Of a stretch of 64,000 nt of DNA, positions 21,501 through 33,783 are shown piece after piece (position 1 is the stretch's first letter; each line of letters begins with the position of its first letter). The DNA is from Corythucha ciliata. Lineage: Eukaryota > Arthropoda > Insecta > Hemiptera > Tingidae. Where the stretch lies: NCBI GenBank assembly GCA_038030265.1, contig CM075937.1, positions 23,932,001-23,996,000 of the forward strand, read 5' to 3'. Below the pieces are notes generated by a model. The model was not told the DNA's origin. It made no database searches and saw only the letters and a program-made list of their open reading frames with translations. Made by a program: the position numbers and the translations under genes.

Positions 21501-24500
21501 TTAAATTATGCGAACAATAGCAAAAATTTACAGAACTTGAATAATTAACGAAATACCGGAATAAATTAGCGGTTTCTACAGTCAACCGCGAAACTGATGC
21601 GTAGGATCCTCCCTCCCATTGCCCTTGTTTCCCGCTAAGCCGAGAAATTTATCGAGGTTTTTGGCTTGCGGCCAAAAACCTTACAATGCAGTTGGTTTCA
21701 TTGCGCAAACAAAAATAAAATTGCTTGCATTATTCAGACTCTGATTGTTCTAATATCACCTTTTTAAACTTCCTATCGAGCGTTTCGCCCAATCCGCGAT
21801 TTCCTTTCCTTTCGCCCTTGTGGGTCACTTTTTTTATGCGTGAATAATATTGCAACTGAGTTCAGCTTTTATTTTACATTTTCTCTCCAGACTTTTCCCT
21901 CTTGTTTAAACCCCTCGAGTAAATCTATTTACTCTGAAGAAAAAATAGAATTGTAAATGGTCGGAGTAAAAATGAACTTTCTTTAGAGTTTTTTTTTATC
22001 CCAAATTAAATGTTAGCTACCACGGGTTGGTGTGTAATAAGCGAGATAGAAATGAGGGGGAAGTGAAACTGAGTGCAAGGTCAATTGCTTTAAATATACC
22101 TCAGAAAAGTTTTGCGCTGCAAACCAAAAAAAAAAAACAACAGAGTATTACAGGGGCTCTGATCTGTACAAAGCAACTTTAGCGCACTATTTTACGAATG
22201 GTTAAGACGAGTAGTTGGGGGGGGGGGAGGCTTTGAAATGTTGGCAAAAGAAGGTCTGATTGAAATAAGTATACCTTTTACAGCAACGGGCCAAGTACGA
22301 ATGGAATCAAGACCTGCTGTATTGTTGAAACTCGTGAAAACTCCCCTCTCCTCGTCATCCCTGTGTGATTAGAAAATCCGCTAAGCTGAACCAACCTTTA
22401 AACTTAGCGCTGGCCCATAAAAACTTTCTAAATGGGTGCTTATTAGATTGCAAATAAATGAATCGATGTAGTTAAGTGCTTGGCTTTTGGGTGGCTAAGA
22501 GGGGGGGATGTGCAGATTTATAAAATCTAGACATTTTCAGAATACACATTATGGAAAAACAAAACGAAGAATAATGCGAGAGGGAAGTCACTTTCTCACC
22601 CTGTGTTTTCTGTTACAGTGCGGTGGATTTCATTGTGTTGACTCACCCATCACAATCAGGAGAAAAAAAGCTACAGTGAGTACATTTTTTATCGTTTTAC
22701 CATCTCTTTTTCCTTTCTCCGCGCACAGTTTTCTATCGATTTTCTTACTCGTTGTGTTGTGTTCCAACGTAGAAGCATTAGCCGTTATTATTGGGGAAAT
22801 TTTCTTGAGTGGAGCGCTGATTTCGCCGCTCAGGATCAAAATTTATTCGTGTACCTTAACAATTCTACTTGACGCTCTTGCCTTTTCCGTGGTCCCATCA
22901 GAATAAGGACGTGTATGCTGCCGTTACCTGATTCGTTTAGTTCAAGCGTCATCCTAAAAAGTTTAGGAGGCCTGGGGGCTTATTCTCTAATTTAGAGAAT
23001 AAGCCCCTGCATCTCTTTCGTAATGTGGCTTTGTTCAATTGAGCCAACTAACGTTCTATAAATAAAGAGTTTCCTACAAGGATTTTCCTTTCGTCTGGTC
23101 CGAAATCAAAGCATTAAATGACTCTTTGATTCTTTTGTTCTCCAATCTTGGTAAAAAGAGTTCCCCATGGATCGATAATTATCTTGTTTTGATGGATCGT
23201 CTGTTAAATGGTTAAGAATTGCCCTAAATTATTCTTGTCTTGTTGCCTGAAATGTTGAAAAAAATTGACGCTTGCCTTACTCCTTTTTAACGTGAATAAG
23301 TTTTTTTAATTGAAAATGCTTGTGGGTGGGCGTCGAAGTGACTGCTTCTTGTATCGTGGGGAGGTCATTGAGGGAAGAAAGGTGAATGGTGCCTGTTTGG
23401 AAACTAGGTTATACATTTTAACGCTAGATTCAACCCCTACTGACTACTGTATTTTGTTTGATCTTTAAATGCTGAATAAGGGAGACCTACCAAATATTGA
23501 CTTCACAAAATGTGACATTTTAAGGGAAAAGCTATAGGTGAATAAGTCGTCCAATTAAAGGTTAGGTAGTCGAACTCTAGTTGAGAGCCCCCCCCCCCTT
23601 CCGCTTTTGCTCTGGCGTGTTGGCCATGTGACTCTATACTACAGACTCGTAAAGGAGTAAGAATAGTGGATGGTTGGAGGTAGTGGGGGAGGGGGTATGA
23701 TGATGTTTTGAGAAAGAGAGGGTGAGATATCGTGGCGACGACGAGAGAGTTTCAAAACTGGCAGAGGAAAAGGTTATCGTTGGAGGGGTTTCGATCAATA
23801 TACGGCAGCCATCCGCCCCTGAACCACTGCCAGCCACTAGCACAACTCCCTCGTGGTACTCTGCGAAAAGGGGATAAAACGGAGCAGGCTTCCCTCCTCC
23901 CCGAGATATTCATCCAGTCCGTATCGCATTCCGTCTTGTTTCTCTTTAAACCCTCTACCCCACCAGCACCAACTACCGTCAATGTGTCTCTTGAATGTCC
24001 TCAATGTGGGTTGCACGAAGGGTCTTGGTAGTGGGGGGGGGGCGCAGACTTTATCTACAAAGGGAGAGAGTTAGAGGAAAAAAAAACAGAAGGACAAGGG
24101 TCGAGCTGAGGAATAAAATCACACCAATCGGGTGCTCTCCTTGAGAAAAGGGATAATCTTTTGTTTTATTAAACGTTGCAAAACGTGTTTTCCAAGGTGT
24201 ACCTGAAGAGATCATTCTGCAATACATTTGATTCTGGCTGTATGGAAAACCCCACTGTCTGGAGCTTAAGGTTTTTTTGAGCTACTGGGCACTTGGCGTT
24301 GTAATTCCTAGTCGACCTGAGATTGACTAGAATGCGACTGTGGCGCTACTTCATGATGCCAGATGCTATGGTGTTTTTTTAAGGGCTTTTGAACCTACAA
24401 GCTGCCTGGAGCTGGGTTTTTGGTGATTCAGTTCCAAGTTTCTGGTGGTCGATGGGAGGGAGGCTATGGGGTTCGCTGGATGCTTGGTATCTTCTGCTCG

Positions 24501-25903
24501 CTAATCAGTTAGACTTGGAACGGAGCAGTCCCATCCTTTTGTTTATACCTGTGGTGTTGCAGTTCAACTCCCCCCCCCCCGCTGTTGGCATGTTGTCTAT
24601 TGGGGCCAGTTTTTCCCCCGTCAGCAACTCCTTTCACTCCTTGAACTTCTTTTTTAGTTGTCAGCTCATTTTACGTTTCGCGTCAACGACGAACTCGAAC
24701 TGAAAGTTTATGAAGGACCTCCCGAATCTCTCAATATTTAACGTCAAGGGCTCTCACAACAGCAAAAAAATGACAGGTGACCTGATTGAAAATAGCTATA
24801 TACCCTCCCACGTTCTCGAAATAACTCCTTAATCCCCCCCCCCCAATAAAATGAACTTGTGAATTTCTCATCGCCCCGCCAATTTCCCCCGACCAGACCT
24901 TTATGAACGATTAGTTCTAGACTTGTCGTGCTTGTCATTCAATGGGTTTGGCGCGACCTCGTTGGCCTTTGAGAAGGATAATTATTGATTAAAAAACGAG
25001 GAAAATTAGCTTTGCCCCTACCACTTTTTCTATTTTCGATTGTGTTGGTATACTCAACGCTTTTTGCATATTATACGAGCAACATGCTGTTCGGGCATGG
25101 AAAGGCCGGTGAAGTTTTGTTTGGTAGGGTGGGGAAGCGGCATGTGATGTGAACCAACGGTATCTTGAGCTTAAGGTAGTACAAGTTTTGTTCGGGGATA
25201 GTCTTCCTTGCCCCGTGACTGAGGGTGTGGGAGAACATCTGACTTTGACGAGGGAAAAGTTTGTTTTAGTCATTCCAGGAAGATGAAAATCCTTGATGCC
25301 TGAATTAGGCTTAGGCCTACGCTAATTTAATCTACCTCTTTTTAGAAGGATATGAATGATTATACTGATGCTGTCGAGAGGGCACGAAAGTTGACTTGAT
25401 CCAAATAAACCTTACAAAACATTAATACATGAGTATAAAGACAGTATAAACTGAAACTGGTTTTTAGGCTAACCGAATGTCATAAAAGAGCGTATTAGTT
25501 CCATAAATTTAACTCTCAGTTGAATTGAAGCTTAAGGATCCGCGACATTAGCAATACGCTTGAAACCCACAATAGCGAGAGAGACTTACAAACGGCTTCA
25601 CCTTAACATTTGGAAAGCTCTTAACAGTATTCTCAAATGTCAAGACACGCTTCTCTCTCGTCGCTACTCCGTTCAAATAATCAGAGTTGAACATTTCGAG
25701 CTTGAAACTACTCGTCTACTTATGTGCTGACACAGACATAATAACTGCCGACGTGACCTGGCATGAGTAAGGGATAAGGAAGGAAAGGAATAAGAAAGGT
25801 TTACTTCGAACTTTCACCCTTTTGTGTAAGCCACTGATGCTTCTCATTTCTTTCTAAGAGAATATTGCACATTAGTGTGCGGCAGTGTTTCAAGCCAGGA
25901 TTG
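18592..25903 (+). other. Neurexin intron 2, first part
   Basis: Seven kilobases of intron carry no supported exon. There are G/C runs at 19,766, 21,108, 21,383, 22,217, 23,588, 24,033 and 24,570, a GAAGAA microsatellite at about 20,470-20,501, and a perfect 33-bp palindrome at 22,975. Open frames here lack known motifs. Confidence 0.5.
22975..23007. repeat. Perfect 33-bp palindrome
   Basis: Sixteen-base arms starting GGGGCTTATTCTCTAA surround one central base. Related ends occur near 8508 and 9740-9757, so the palindrome may be two MITE termini joined with loss of the interior. Confidence 0.6.
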
Positions 25904-25907
25904 TTAA

Positions 25908-26291
25908 GGGGGGGTTTCAGGCGGGTTCCCTCGACACGTCCCCAGTCGCCCCTCGCCTAAAAAGCGCACATAAATTTTGGCTCCATTTCTGCACCAATAT
26001 TCGATTTCAAATTCTAATTTTAATCTTCAGGAAGTTCTACAGTGACGTTAGATCTTGCTTTTTCAAATTTCATCCCTAAAATAACCCCAAAGCACTTCAC
26101 AATTCGAATGTGTTTTAAGGTAATTTCAGGGATGAAATTTGGAAAAGCAGGATCTAACGTCACTGTAGAACTTCGTGAAGTTTAAAATAAGACTTTGAAA
26201 TCGAATATTGATGCGAATATTGAATTCATGTGCGAAGTTTCGGCGAGGGGTGACTAGGAACGGGTCGAGGAAACCCGCCTGAAACCCCCCC
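25908..26291. mobile_element. TTAA-flanked palindromic MITE
   Basis: The element starts GGGGGGGTTTCAGGCGGGTT and ends with its inverse. Arms of about 170 bp (to about 26,080 and from about 26,125) carry shared text such as GTTCTACAGTGACGTTAGAT on opposite strands. TTAA stands on both sides (25,904-25,907 and 26,292-26,295), the target of piggyBac-type transposases. The end is G-rich, unlike the CCC start of known piggyBac elements, so the superfamily is uncertain. Confidence 0.65.
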
Positions 26292-26295
26292 TTAA

Positions 26296-29200
26296 AATAT
26301 GAGAAAAAACGTTTGGTCGTCAACGATTGTCAGAAAAGTGGATTTCGGTGGAAAAACGATGGTGAGGGAGGGGGAAGCCCTAGAAAAAAGGAACAAGTTG
26401 GGAAATATTGGTTCAGTGAATAAGAAGATATCCGAAGAAGAGGAGGAGAAGATTGCCCGACTCTCATCAATTTCTTTATTTGACAAACGAACCAACGCAA
26501 AACTCATGACGTATTCTAAACCTTCTACCTTCCTTTTCTCTGCCCTTTTTGTGTGAGAGTGTGAGCAAACTACGCTCCCTGGAGATATAATTCAATCGGA
26601 CTACGCCGTGGCACGTGCTTACACCCGGCCAGCTTTATAGATCTTGAAGCTTTTTCTGTTCCCTAAAGGGTATTTCTGTCTGTCTCTCTTTCAAACCCCA
26701 CCACAAGGAAACGATACCCAACCTCCTATTTTATCGTAAGGTTTAGGTTCTTACAGAGTGAGAAAGGCCAAATTTCACGGTGCGTTTGGGTGAGCGACTC
26801 ACGTTCCACTGCGGTCATGTGAAGTCGTGTGAAAGAACCAGGGAGTGGGAAAGAAAGAGCTGGAATACACGTTTTGATGATCCGCTGTAATGCACGGATA
26901 TTTGTTATTATTATTCAAAAGCAACGTGTACAAAGTTTATAAGCGGATGAAGGAATCTGTGCGCCAGTTTCATACCCGCACAAAATGATTTATCAAATGC
27001 AGTGAACCAAACGAGATTCCGAGCTTCAGGGACTTATTATTTAATTCCTTTCTTCCCGACCGCTTGATGCTATTGGCACCAAGGAAAAATTATGGTAGAC
27101 CCGTTAAGTCACCCCTACCCTTCACGTCTGTCCTAAAGAGTTTTTTTCTTCCCGAGAATGGTGTACCACAAAACCATAAATACTCTCTTTTCGACTTAGC
27201 TCTAAATCTGTAATTTCCACCACCTAATGGATATTAAAGGGCGTAGAATGCCACAGTCTTAATTGGTTCACATTTTATTCGCTCTGACTCCTTCCCTGCC
27301 GCCCTTTTCTTCTCATCTGAAAGCTCTTCCTCGAGTAATTAAATAATACCGGCAGTTAAACTTTCTATGGAGTTCCTTGTCTAGTGGGATATGCGGGGAA
27401 GAAGACATAAGAACGCACCACACGCCTCTTAAGCCCCCCCCCCCGCACCACCGTCATTCTCAGCCAACGAGAAAACGAGGAATTAATGGCTATGTCATAA
27501 TAGAAAGCTAAATCACAGCCACTGCCTACCTGCCACCCTTCCCTCCTTATAATATTATAAAGGAGGCGGCCTGTATGTATATCGCTGACATTTTTTATGT
27601 GCGTGCCGTATAGAACGCCTATTTAACGTTGAAATAAATTAGCGTTCCTCTTTCTCTTCCAAGACAATTTGACTTTCAAATTGACTACCCCGTCCCCACC
27701 ATACATTCGTTTCAAAGTTTTTGGACCGGAGAGACCCAGAAGGCTGAACGAGGAGGATGTTTCGTACACGCACGCGGGGTGATTAATGACTGATTCAATT
27801 TCCATTGTTCAGGGCCAGTAATCGCCTTTTAGAAAAGCGTTTTATTTTGAAATTCGGGAACTATAAATTGTGAATGATTTCGTCATTCTGTAATGTCACT
27901 TCAAAACGGTGTATGACGTCATAACGGGTCCTATTCAGGAGGCGATTATGCCAAACATTTTTTTTTTTGTGTGTTCATATCAACAGGTGTTGAAAATAAC
28001 AACTGAAGGGGGCTCAAGATAGGAATTAACGCGGGTGGTTTTTACTCGTCATTATTGTACCCCCCAATATTACACCCCTTGGCCAAAACAAAAAAGAAGT
28101 AAAAAGAATAGGTAATTACAACACTAACCCCTCCCTTAAAATCTCTTACCACCTCGCGAATTTGGTAGCTTTCGGTTGATTGATTGATTGTGTTACCCCC
28201 CTCTCCTTCACAACAGCACCACCATTTGCACCAAGGCCGTCAAATGACTTCTTTTGTGTGTAGAGTTCAGCGCCAGGAGTATGAAACCGAACAATTCAAG
28301 GCTCCCCCCTTCGTCTCACTCTTCAGGACGGTAATCAATACCTTTTTTTGTCTTTTTTTTTTTAATGGTAAGTGGAAAAAAGAAAGACATTTATTAGTTT
28401 ATCTGTTTTTTATTTCCGTCGGCCAAGGTCGGAATAATAAATGAAAATAGGCAGGGTACATAATTTTCTCAGAAATGCCCTGTTTTTTTCAAAGGGTCGC
28501 TTTTATCTTTCATTCACACTCCTCCCTCGCCACTTTGTTCCACCAAATCGTTCAAACCGTAGTGGACCAAATAAAACAACATTACCGAGAAGCGGACGTT
28601 AATTATTTTTCGATTGTTTAACGCTTATGTGGAGGGCCTTCATCAGGACTCACTACAGAAAAGGGGACTTGGACTGTCCAGAATAATAGTTGATGCATAT
28701 TTTATCGAACCCTATTCAAATAGTTTTGAAGAGAGACCTCAGCGTAAATCTTTAACATTATCAAAGCTCGGTGACGGTGGTGTGGTGGAAAACCGACGTG
28801 AATATTTCATCAGTTGGAAGATTAGCGTCCCTTTATATTCCCTGAGTAGACATTGGGAAGAGGGGATCATTAAACAAATTATAGATGGGACGATGGAAGT
28901 TCGAATTCGAACTCCTTTCCTGTCATCATTAACCGTTTCACGTGTATATGGTCGCAAAATGTCACCACTATTCTGGGGCAGGTCTTTTAAGTAGAAAACC
29001 AGTATGGAATCTCGCAGTTTTCCTATTGTTTACCACTGGAAATGTAAGAGAGGGACAGGAAGGTAAAGGCCCTGATTAACTGACCGAAACCCTGAGGGCT
29101 TTGTGGAGGGGATGTTTGAAAGGGTAAATCCGCTTATCTCGGGTTCTAACGTCGGCGGCTTAAAACCGATCCACCTCTTTTTGCACATTGCTCCCTTGCT

Positions 29201-30193
29201 ATATTTTCACCCTATGTTTGTTAGTCGGGTGATGCGATGGAGGGAGCGAGGTTGATTCCATAAATAATAAAGCTACCTATAGTACCTAGCATTTCTAACG
29301 CCTCTATTATGGTATGGTATTTTACTCAAGGCTTATTTCGTTATACATTTATTGCAAAGCCCGCTCCCTCAGCTTCGTCCAGTGATGGTCTTATTCATAC
29401 TGTTGAAGACTATTGCCCGTAATTATGAACGTTCCTTGACATTGGAACCCTTGAAATTCATTAGAACAGATGTTTTTATTGTGATTAAAACTGTTCTCAA
29501 CGGTTCCTTGGCTCAAAGAAGCTTCAAGGAACGTTCATTCATAGTCATCCCTTAAGGAAAATATTTCCTTGACTCGATTCATAGCAGATAATTCACAAAT
29601 TAGAATGACTGATTTGAACTGATATTTCCCTTAAGGGAATATTTTCCTCAAAGGACGACTACGAATTTTGGCCTGAAACTCGTTCTACGGTTCAAATTGA
29701 ATAAGAACACTCGTACAAATTTAATTGCCTTTCGCTTTTCTCTCCTTGATCGCATTGGCGTATCAATATTCAATTACTAAATTTTACGTGAAATCTTTTG
29801 AAAACTTCATAAAACGCACAAAATAGAGGAAGTTTGAAGTAAAGGTGTAAAGGCAATAAGGATAATTAAATGTATCAAGCACCCCTTGATAGTACAGCTG
29901 TACGGGTGACAACTCCATTACCATAAATAAACCCTTCAATGACACCCCCTTCCCCTCTGCTACTATCATCAAGGTTAATTTGAAACCCATCTCGTGGGGA
30001 GTCTACAACACGCTACTGTGTGTAGAATTCCACCCTCACTTTATCTCACTGTGTTCCTATTCTTCCCCTTTAATTCATTGTCTAACTTGCGTAGTGTGCC
30101 TTTCAAGTCTCAACGGAGGATATTTGAAGGCTGTGTAAAGTACGCTTTCAATAGCTGTACACCGTGCTTTTTGTTTCCCTTCGCGCCTTGAAC
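26296..30193 (+). other. Neurexin intron 2, middle part
   Basis: No exon is recognised. Inverted segments TGAACGTTCCTTGA (29,425) and TCAAGGAACGTTCA (29,524) mark a small hairpin. TACGAATTTTGGCC near 29,672 resembles the end of the 14,298 MITE family. A C run sits at 27,434-27,444. Confidence 0.45.
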
Positions 30194-30205
30194 TGATTAG
30201 GTTTT
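30194..30205. repeat. Left 12-bp target-site duplication of the Penelope pair
   Basis: TGATTAGGTTTT occurs here directly before the minus-oriented element and again at 37,000-37,011 directly after the plus-oriented one. Confidence 0.85.
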
Positions 30206-30281
30206 TAAGAGTTTTTCGTGAATGTTATTAATATTAAGTAATTAAAGATTATTTGAGTACAAACATTCAAATTTTATTAAT

Positions 30282-30325
30282 GGCCGACTAGTTTCGGAGT
30301 AGACTGCACTCCATTTTCGAGGCCG
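30282..30325 (-). ncRNA. Hammerhead-ribozyme-like fold, outer end of the minus copy
   Basis: This is the inverse of the 44-nt block described at 36,911-36,954, in the 3' part of the minus-oriented element. Confidence 0.4.
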
Positions 30326-30505
30326 AAACAACTAAAAGGAGACATCACAACAATCAACAAGAATTCTCAACAATTATTAAAAATCTAGCTTAACGTTTAC
30401 TCACATCTCTTTGACAAACGTCTCACGCAAAATTCCCAAAAATCCCGGCGACGGATGTACAAGGAAACTTGTTTCTGTACTAAATGATTTAAACCCTTTT
30501 ATCTT

Positions 30506-33124
30506 TCAAGACAGAGAGCCACACCCCCTCAACCCACTCCCATATCTGCTTTTTCCACCACTTCTCTTATACATTGCCAAAACGTTCTTATACGGTTCTA
30601 CTCCAACACTATCCAACTGAAAATTGACAGTTTTTTCCCCCAAATTTATATGTAATTTTTCCAAGACTTTTAATTTTTCGCAGTTGTTCTCCCGATCCAA
30701 TATACTAACGTCTTTAAAATTAAAAATATGCCCCGTTTTATTATGATGTTCACTAAGCCCAGTATTATTTTTTCTATTTTTAGTATCACAAACGTGTTGA
30801 GCTATTCTATTTTTTAACTTTTGCGTAGTCATCCCTATGTAGCAACCTTCACACCCCCCACAATTAATTTTATATACCACATTATTCTTTTGAGTAATAT
30901 TATCTTTGTCTTTAAAAGCTGGAAAAATAGTCTTAAGTGAGTTATTCAACTTGAAAGCTATATCTATATTATTGACTGAACAAAATTCTTTTAATAAGTT
31001 TTTAATCGTATACGAAATACCCTCTATAAACGTAATACCCATTTTACATCTTAAATTTGTATTCATAACCTCACTTTCAATATTATTAACCGACTTTAAT
31101 TTGTTAATTTCATTTTTAACAAGCTTTTTCACTAGTCCCGGAGGGTAATCGTTCTTTATAAACATATTTTCCACCTTTTTTATGTTATCTTGATGATAAC
31201 AATCTTCACTTAACAATAACATTTTTCTTGTTTGGTTCTTAACAATATTAACTTTCATGTGGTACGGGTGGTTCGAGTAATAATTCAATATTCTGTTTGA
31301 TGCAGTTTCTTTTTTGTACCAATTCGTTTTAATCTCACCATTTTCTAATCTAGTGAGCGTCATATCTAAAAAATTTAATTTATTGTTAATTTCACGTTCA
31401 GCCGTAAATTTAATATTAGGGTGAGCACAATTCAACTCGTTAATTAAGGGTATTATATGTTCTTTTTTAACGCAAGCTATGGAATCGTCAACATAAATTT
31501 TTAAAAAATCAACTTTTAACTTACTTTTCAGTAAAACGTCATTAATAAGCTTATCTACGTAAATACCAGCTAAAAGAGGCGATAGACAGCCTCCCATGCT
31601 TAAACCATTTTTTTGTTCATATATAGTTCCATTAAAAATAAAATAATTATTAAAAACACAGAAACGTAGTATATTAAAAAATAACTCTTTTGGAATTTTA
31701 GTATGCTGTTTTATGATTGACCATTTTGACTCGATGTATGCTAAAACCTCCGTTACCGGAATGCTAGGGAACATACTTTCAACATCTAAACTAACAAGCT
31801 CATCCCCTTCATCGACGTGTTTTCCTTTTAGAAAATTGCAAATCTCTTCTGAGTTTTTAATTGAAAAATTATGTTGGTTATTTAAGCACTGAAGGTGTTT
31901 TATAATAAATTTTGCCAAATTGTAATTTGGATTTGAAAACGTACAAACAATTGGTCTGAAAGCTTTTTTCTTTACTTTATACACCCCATACGCTTTTGGG
32001 ATAATTGCTGTATACGTGGTAAGCTTCCTCTTTTCCGCTTTATCAATTACTTTTATCTCTTCTAATTTACGAACAAGTTCATTATTTTTCCTAATTAGCG
32101 TTTCAGTGGGATCTTTATCAAGTATTTTATAAGCGTCAACATTTTTAAAAATCTCTTCCATCTTAACATTATAAAAATTCTTGTCAATAACTACTGTTTG
32201 TCTTGTTTTATCGGATTCTACTGCGATTATAGTATTGTTTTCTTTGAAAAATTTTTTAACCATTGAAGCATTCTTTAATATTGCTCTATTTTTTACATCT
32301 GTGCTTCCCGGTATCATAGGTACATTTTTTGCACAATTTTGTTTTATCAAATGGTTTGTAAGGGCATTAATTATTTTACATCGGCTTTCTGCAATAAGGT
32401 TTTTACATGTTCCTTCTTCAACTACGTTAAATACATTTTCGACATCCGCTATCAACTTTGGGACGTCTTTGAAATTATTTTGATATGGCAAATTAAATTT
32501 GGGCCCCATTTTAAGACAAAACATTACTTCTGGGGGGATAACTGTGTTAGTTAAGTTTATCACCCTTTCCACCCTTTCCGCATCCCCTACAAAGCTTTCT
32601 GGAAACTCTGTATCACTCACTCTTTGAAAGGCGAAGTGATTAATTTCAAACGATTGAGATTTTGTTTTCAGCCTTTCAAATTTTCCTTTCAATCTTTCTT
32701 TTTCTTTCAGTTTTACGGCAGATGCGACATTGGTGAAAAAGCTAACAACGTCGTTATACAGAATTGCTGAAACCTTCATTTTTAAACTTTTAAAATTTTC
32801 TTCCCCCACTTTTTTAAGCCTTTTAATTACTACATGCTTGTCTTTTATTTCTAAATTTAATAATTTGTTCGCATGAATAACATTATATTTGTTCAGATTC
32901 CTATACAAGCTGGGACTAATTAATTGTGACTTGTTGCTAAGTTTCAAAATATTCGCGATGTGTTTTGGAAAAACCTGAGAACTTCTACATTTCATTAGGA
33001 AAGTGAGTTGGCACTCTTGTTTAGTTTTACGTATTGTTGTTCTTTCAATGTTATTGAAAACCTTGAACTCCTCTAGGGACATCTCCTCCTTTATTTTACG
33101 GATAAGGAGAGCTTTTTCACTCAT
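30506..33124 (-). CDS. Penelope-like reverse transcriptase/GIY-YIG endonuclease, minus copy
   Basis: The 872-residue protein would copy the element RNA into DNA at a nick made by its own endonuclease. The reverse transcriptase lies at about residues 365-640: PKAYGVYKVKKKAFRP, then DVESMFPSIPV (about 446), NGLSMGGCLSPLLAGIY (about 506) and the catalytic YVDDSIA (544). The carboxy end carries a Cys-rich linker INCGGCEGC running into a GIY-YIG-type nuclease, CYIGMTTQKLKNRIAQH, followed by SEHHNKTGHIFNF. This order (RT, then GIY-YIG) defines the endonuclease-containing Penelope-like elements. The start is MSEKALLIRK, with 5' untranslated sequence and a pseudo-LTR upstream. No frameshift or stop is present, so it could be active. 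The roughly 360-residue amino-terminal part is Lys-rich and I recognise no domain in it. Confidence 0.93.
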   Translation of the reverse strand: MSEKALLIRKIKEEMSLEEFKVFNNIERTTIRKTKQECQLTFLMKCRSSQVFPKHIANILKLSNKSQLISPSLYRNLNKYNVIHANKLLNLEIKDKHVVIKRLKKVGEENFKSLKMKVSAILYNDVVSFFTNVASAVKLKEKERLKGKFERLKTKSQSFEINHFAFQRVSDTEFPESFVGDAERVERVINLTNTVIPPEVMFCLKMGPKFNLPYQNNFKDVPKLIADVENVFNVVEEGTCKNLIAESRCKIINALTNHLIKQNCAKNVPMIPGSTDVKNRAILKNASMVKKFFKENNTIIAVESDKTRQTVVIDKNFYNVKMEEIFKNVDAYKILDKDPTETLIRKNNELVRKLEEIKVIDKAEKRKLTTYTAIIPKAYGVYKVKKKAFRPIVCTFSNPNYNLAKFIIKHLQCLNNQHNFSIKNSEEICNFLKGKHVDEGDELVSLDVESMFPSIPVTEVLAYIESKWSIIKQHTKIPKELFFNILRFCVFNNYFIFNGTIYEQKNGLSMGGCLSPLLAGIYVDKLINDVLLKSKLKVDFLKIYVDDSIACVKKEHIIPLINELNCAHPNIKFTAEREINNKLNFLDMTLTRLENGEIKTNWYKKETASNRILNYYSNHPYHMKVNIVKNQTRKMLLLSEDCYHQDNIKKVENMFIKNDYPPGLVKKLVKNEINKLKSVNNIESEVMNTNLRCKMGITFIEGISYTIKNLLKEFCSVNNIDIAFKLNNSLKTIFPAFKDKDNITQKNNVVYKINCGGCEGCYIGMTTQKLKNRIAQHVCDTKNRKNNTGLSEHHNKTGHIFNFKDVSILDRENNCEKLKVLEKLHINLGEKTVNFQLDSVGVEPYKNVLAMYKRSGGKSRYGSGLRGCGSLS

Positions 33125-33217
33125 ATTCTAATTGACAAATTTTTAAGAGTTTCGTGAATGTTATTAATATTAAGTAATTAAAGATTATTTGAGTACAAAC
33201 ATTCAAATTTTATTAAT

Positions 33218-33261
33218 GGCCGACTAGTTTCGGAGTAGACTGCACTCCATTTTCGAGGCCG
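33218..33261 (-). ncRNA. Hammerhead-ribozyme-like fold, pseudo-LTR of the minus element
   Basis: Inverse copy of the 44-nt block at 36,911-36,954, placed upstream of the minus ORF. A transcript of this element would carry the fold at both ends. Confidence 0.4.
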
Positions 33262-33441
33262 AAACAACTAAAAGGAGACATCACAACAATCAACAAGAAT
33301 TCTCAACAATTATTAAAAATCTAGCTTAACGTTTACTCACATCTCTTTGACAAACGTCTCACGCAAAATTCCCAAAAATCCCGGCGACGGATGTACAAGG
33401 AAACTTGTTTCTGTACTAAATGATTTAAACCCTTTTATCTT

Positions 33442-33774
33442 TCAAGACAGAGAGCCACACCCCCTCAACCCACTCCCATATCTGCTTTTTCCACCACTTC
33501 TCTTATACATTGCCAAAACGTTCTTATACGGTTCTACTCCAACACTATCCAACTGAAAATTGACAGTTTTTTCCCCCAAATTTATATGTAATTTTTCCAA
33601 GACTTTTAATTTTCCGCAGTTGTTCTCCCGATCCAATATACTAACGTCTTTAAAATTAAAAATATGCCCCGTTTTATTATGATGTTCACTAAGCCCAGTA
33701 TTATTTTTTCTATTTTTAGTATCACAAACGTGTTGAGCTATTCTATTTTTTAACTTTTGCGTAGTCATCCCTAT
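33442..33774 (-). pseudogene. Carboxy-terminal fragment of the Penelope ORF
   Basis: It encodes the GIY-YIG end from about MTTQKLKNRI to the normal stop, with Glu to Gly in the ENNCGKL segment relative to the full copies. It lacks the GCYIG part and the whole reverse transcriptase, so it has no function as a protein. Confidence 0.8.
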
Positions 33775-33783
33775 CGTAGTGTA

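Larger units (their letters stand above)
33141..33774 (-). mobile_element. 5'-truncated Penelope copy serving as pseudo-LTR of the minus element
   Basis: It repeats the last 111 codons of the ORF and the 3' untranslated part of the minus copy, directly upstream of that copy in the same orientation. It ends abruptly at CCCTAT, inside the GIY-YIG region. A two-base indel near 33,155 and a T/C change near 33,614 distinguish it from the full copies. Confidence 0.85.

Noticed and set aside
22508..22906. 132-codon open frame on the + strand in neurexin intron 2
   Set aside because: It shows hydrophobic low-complexity runs but no domain, no codon bias like the exons and no splice context.
28614..28994. 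126-codon open frame on the + strand
   Set aside because: No recognisable motif, no relation to neurexin phase and no conserved neighbour; likely chance.
32181..32554. Open frames antisense to the Penelope ORF, repeated at 34,682-35,055
   Set aside because: They are frame shadows of the reverse transcriptase gene in both copies.
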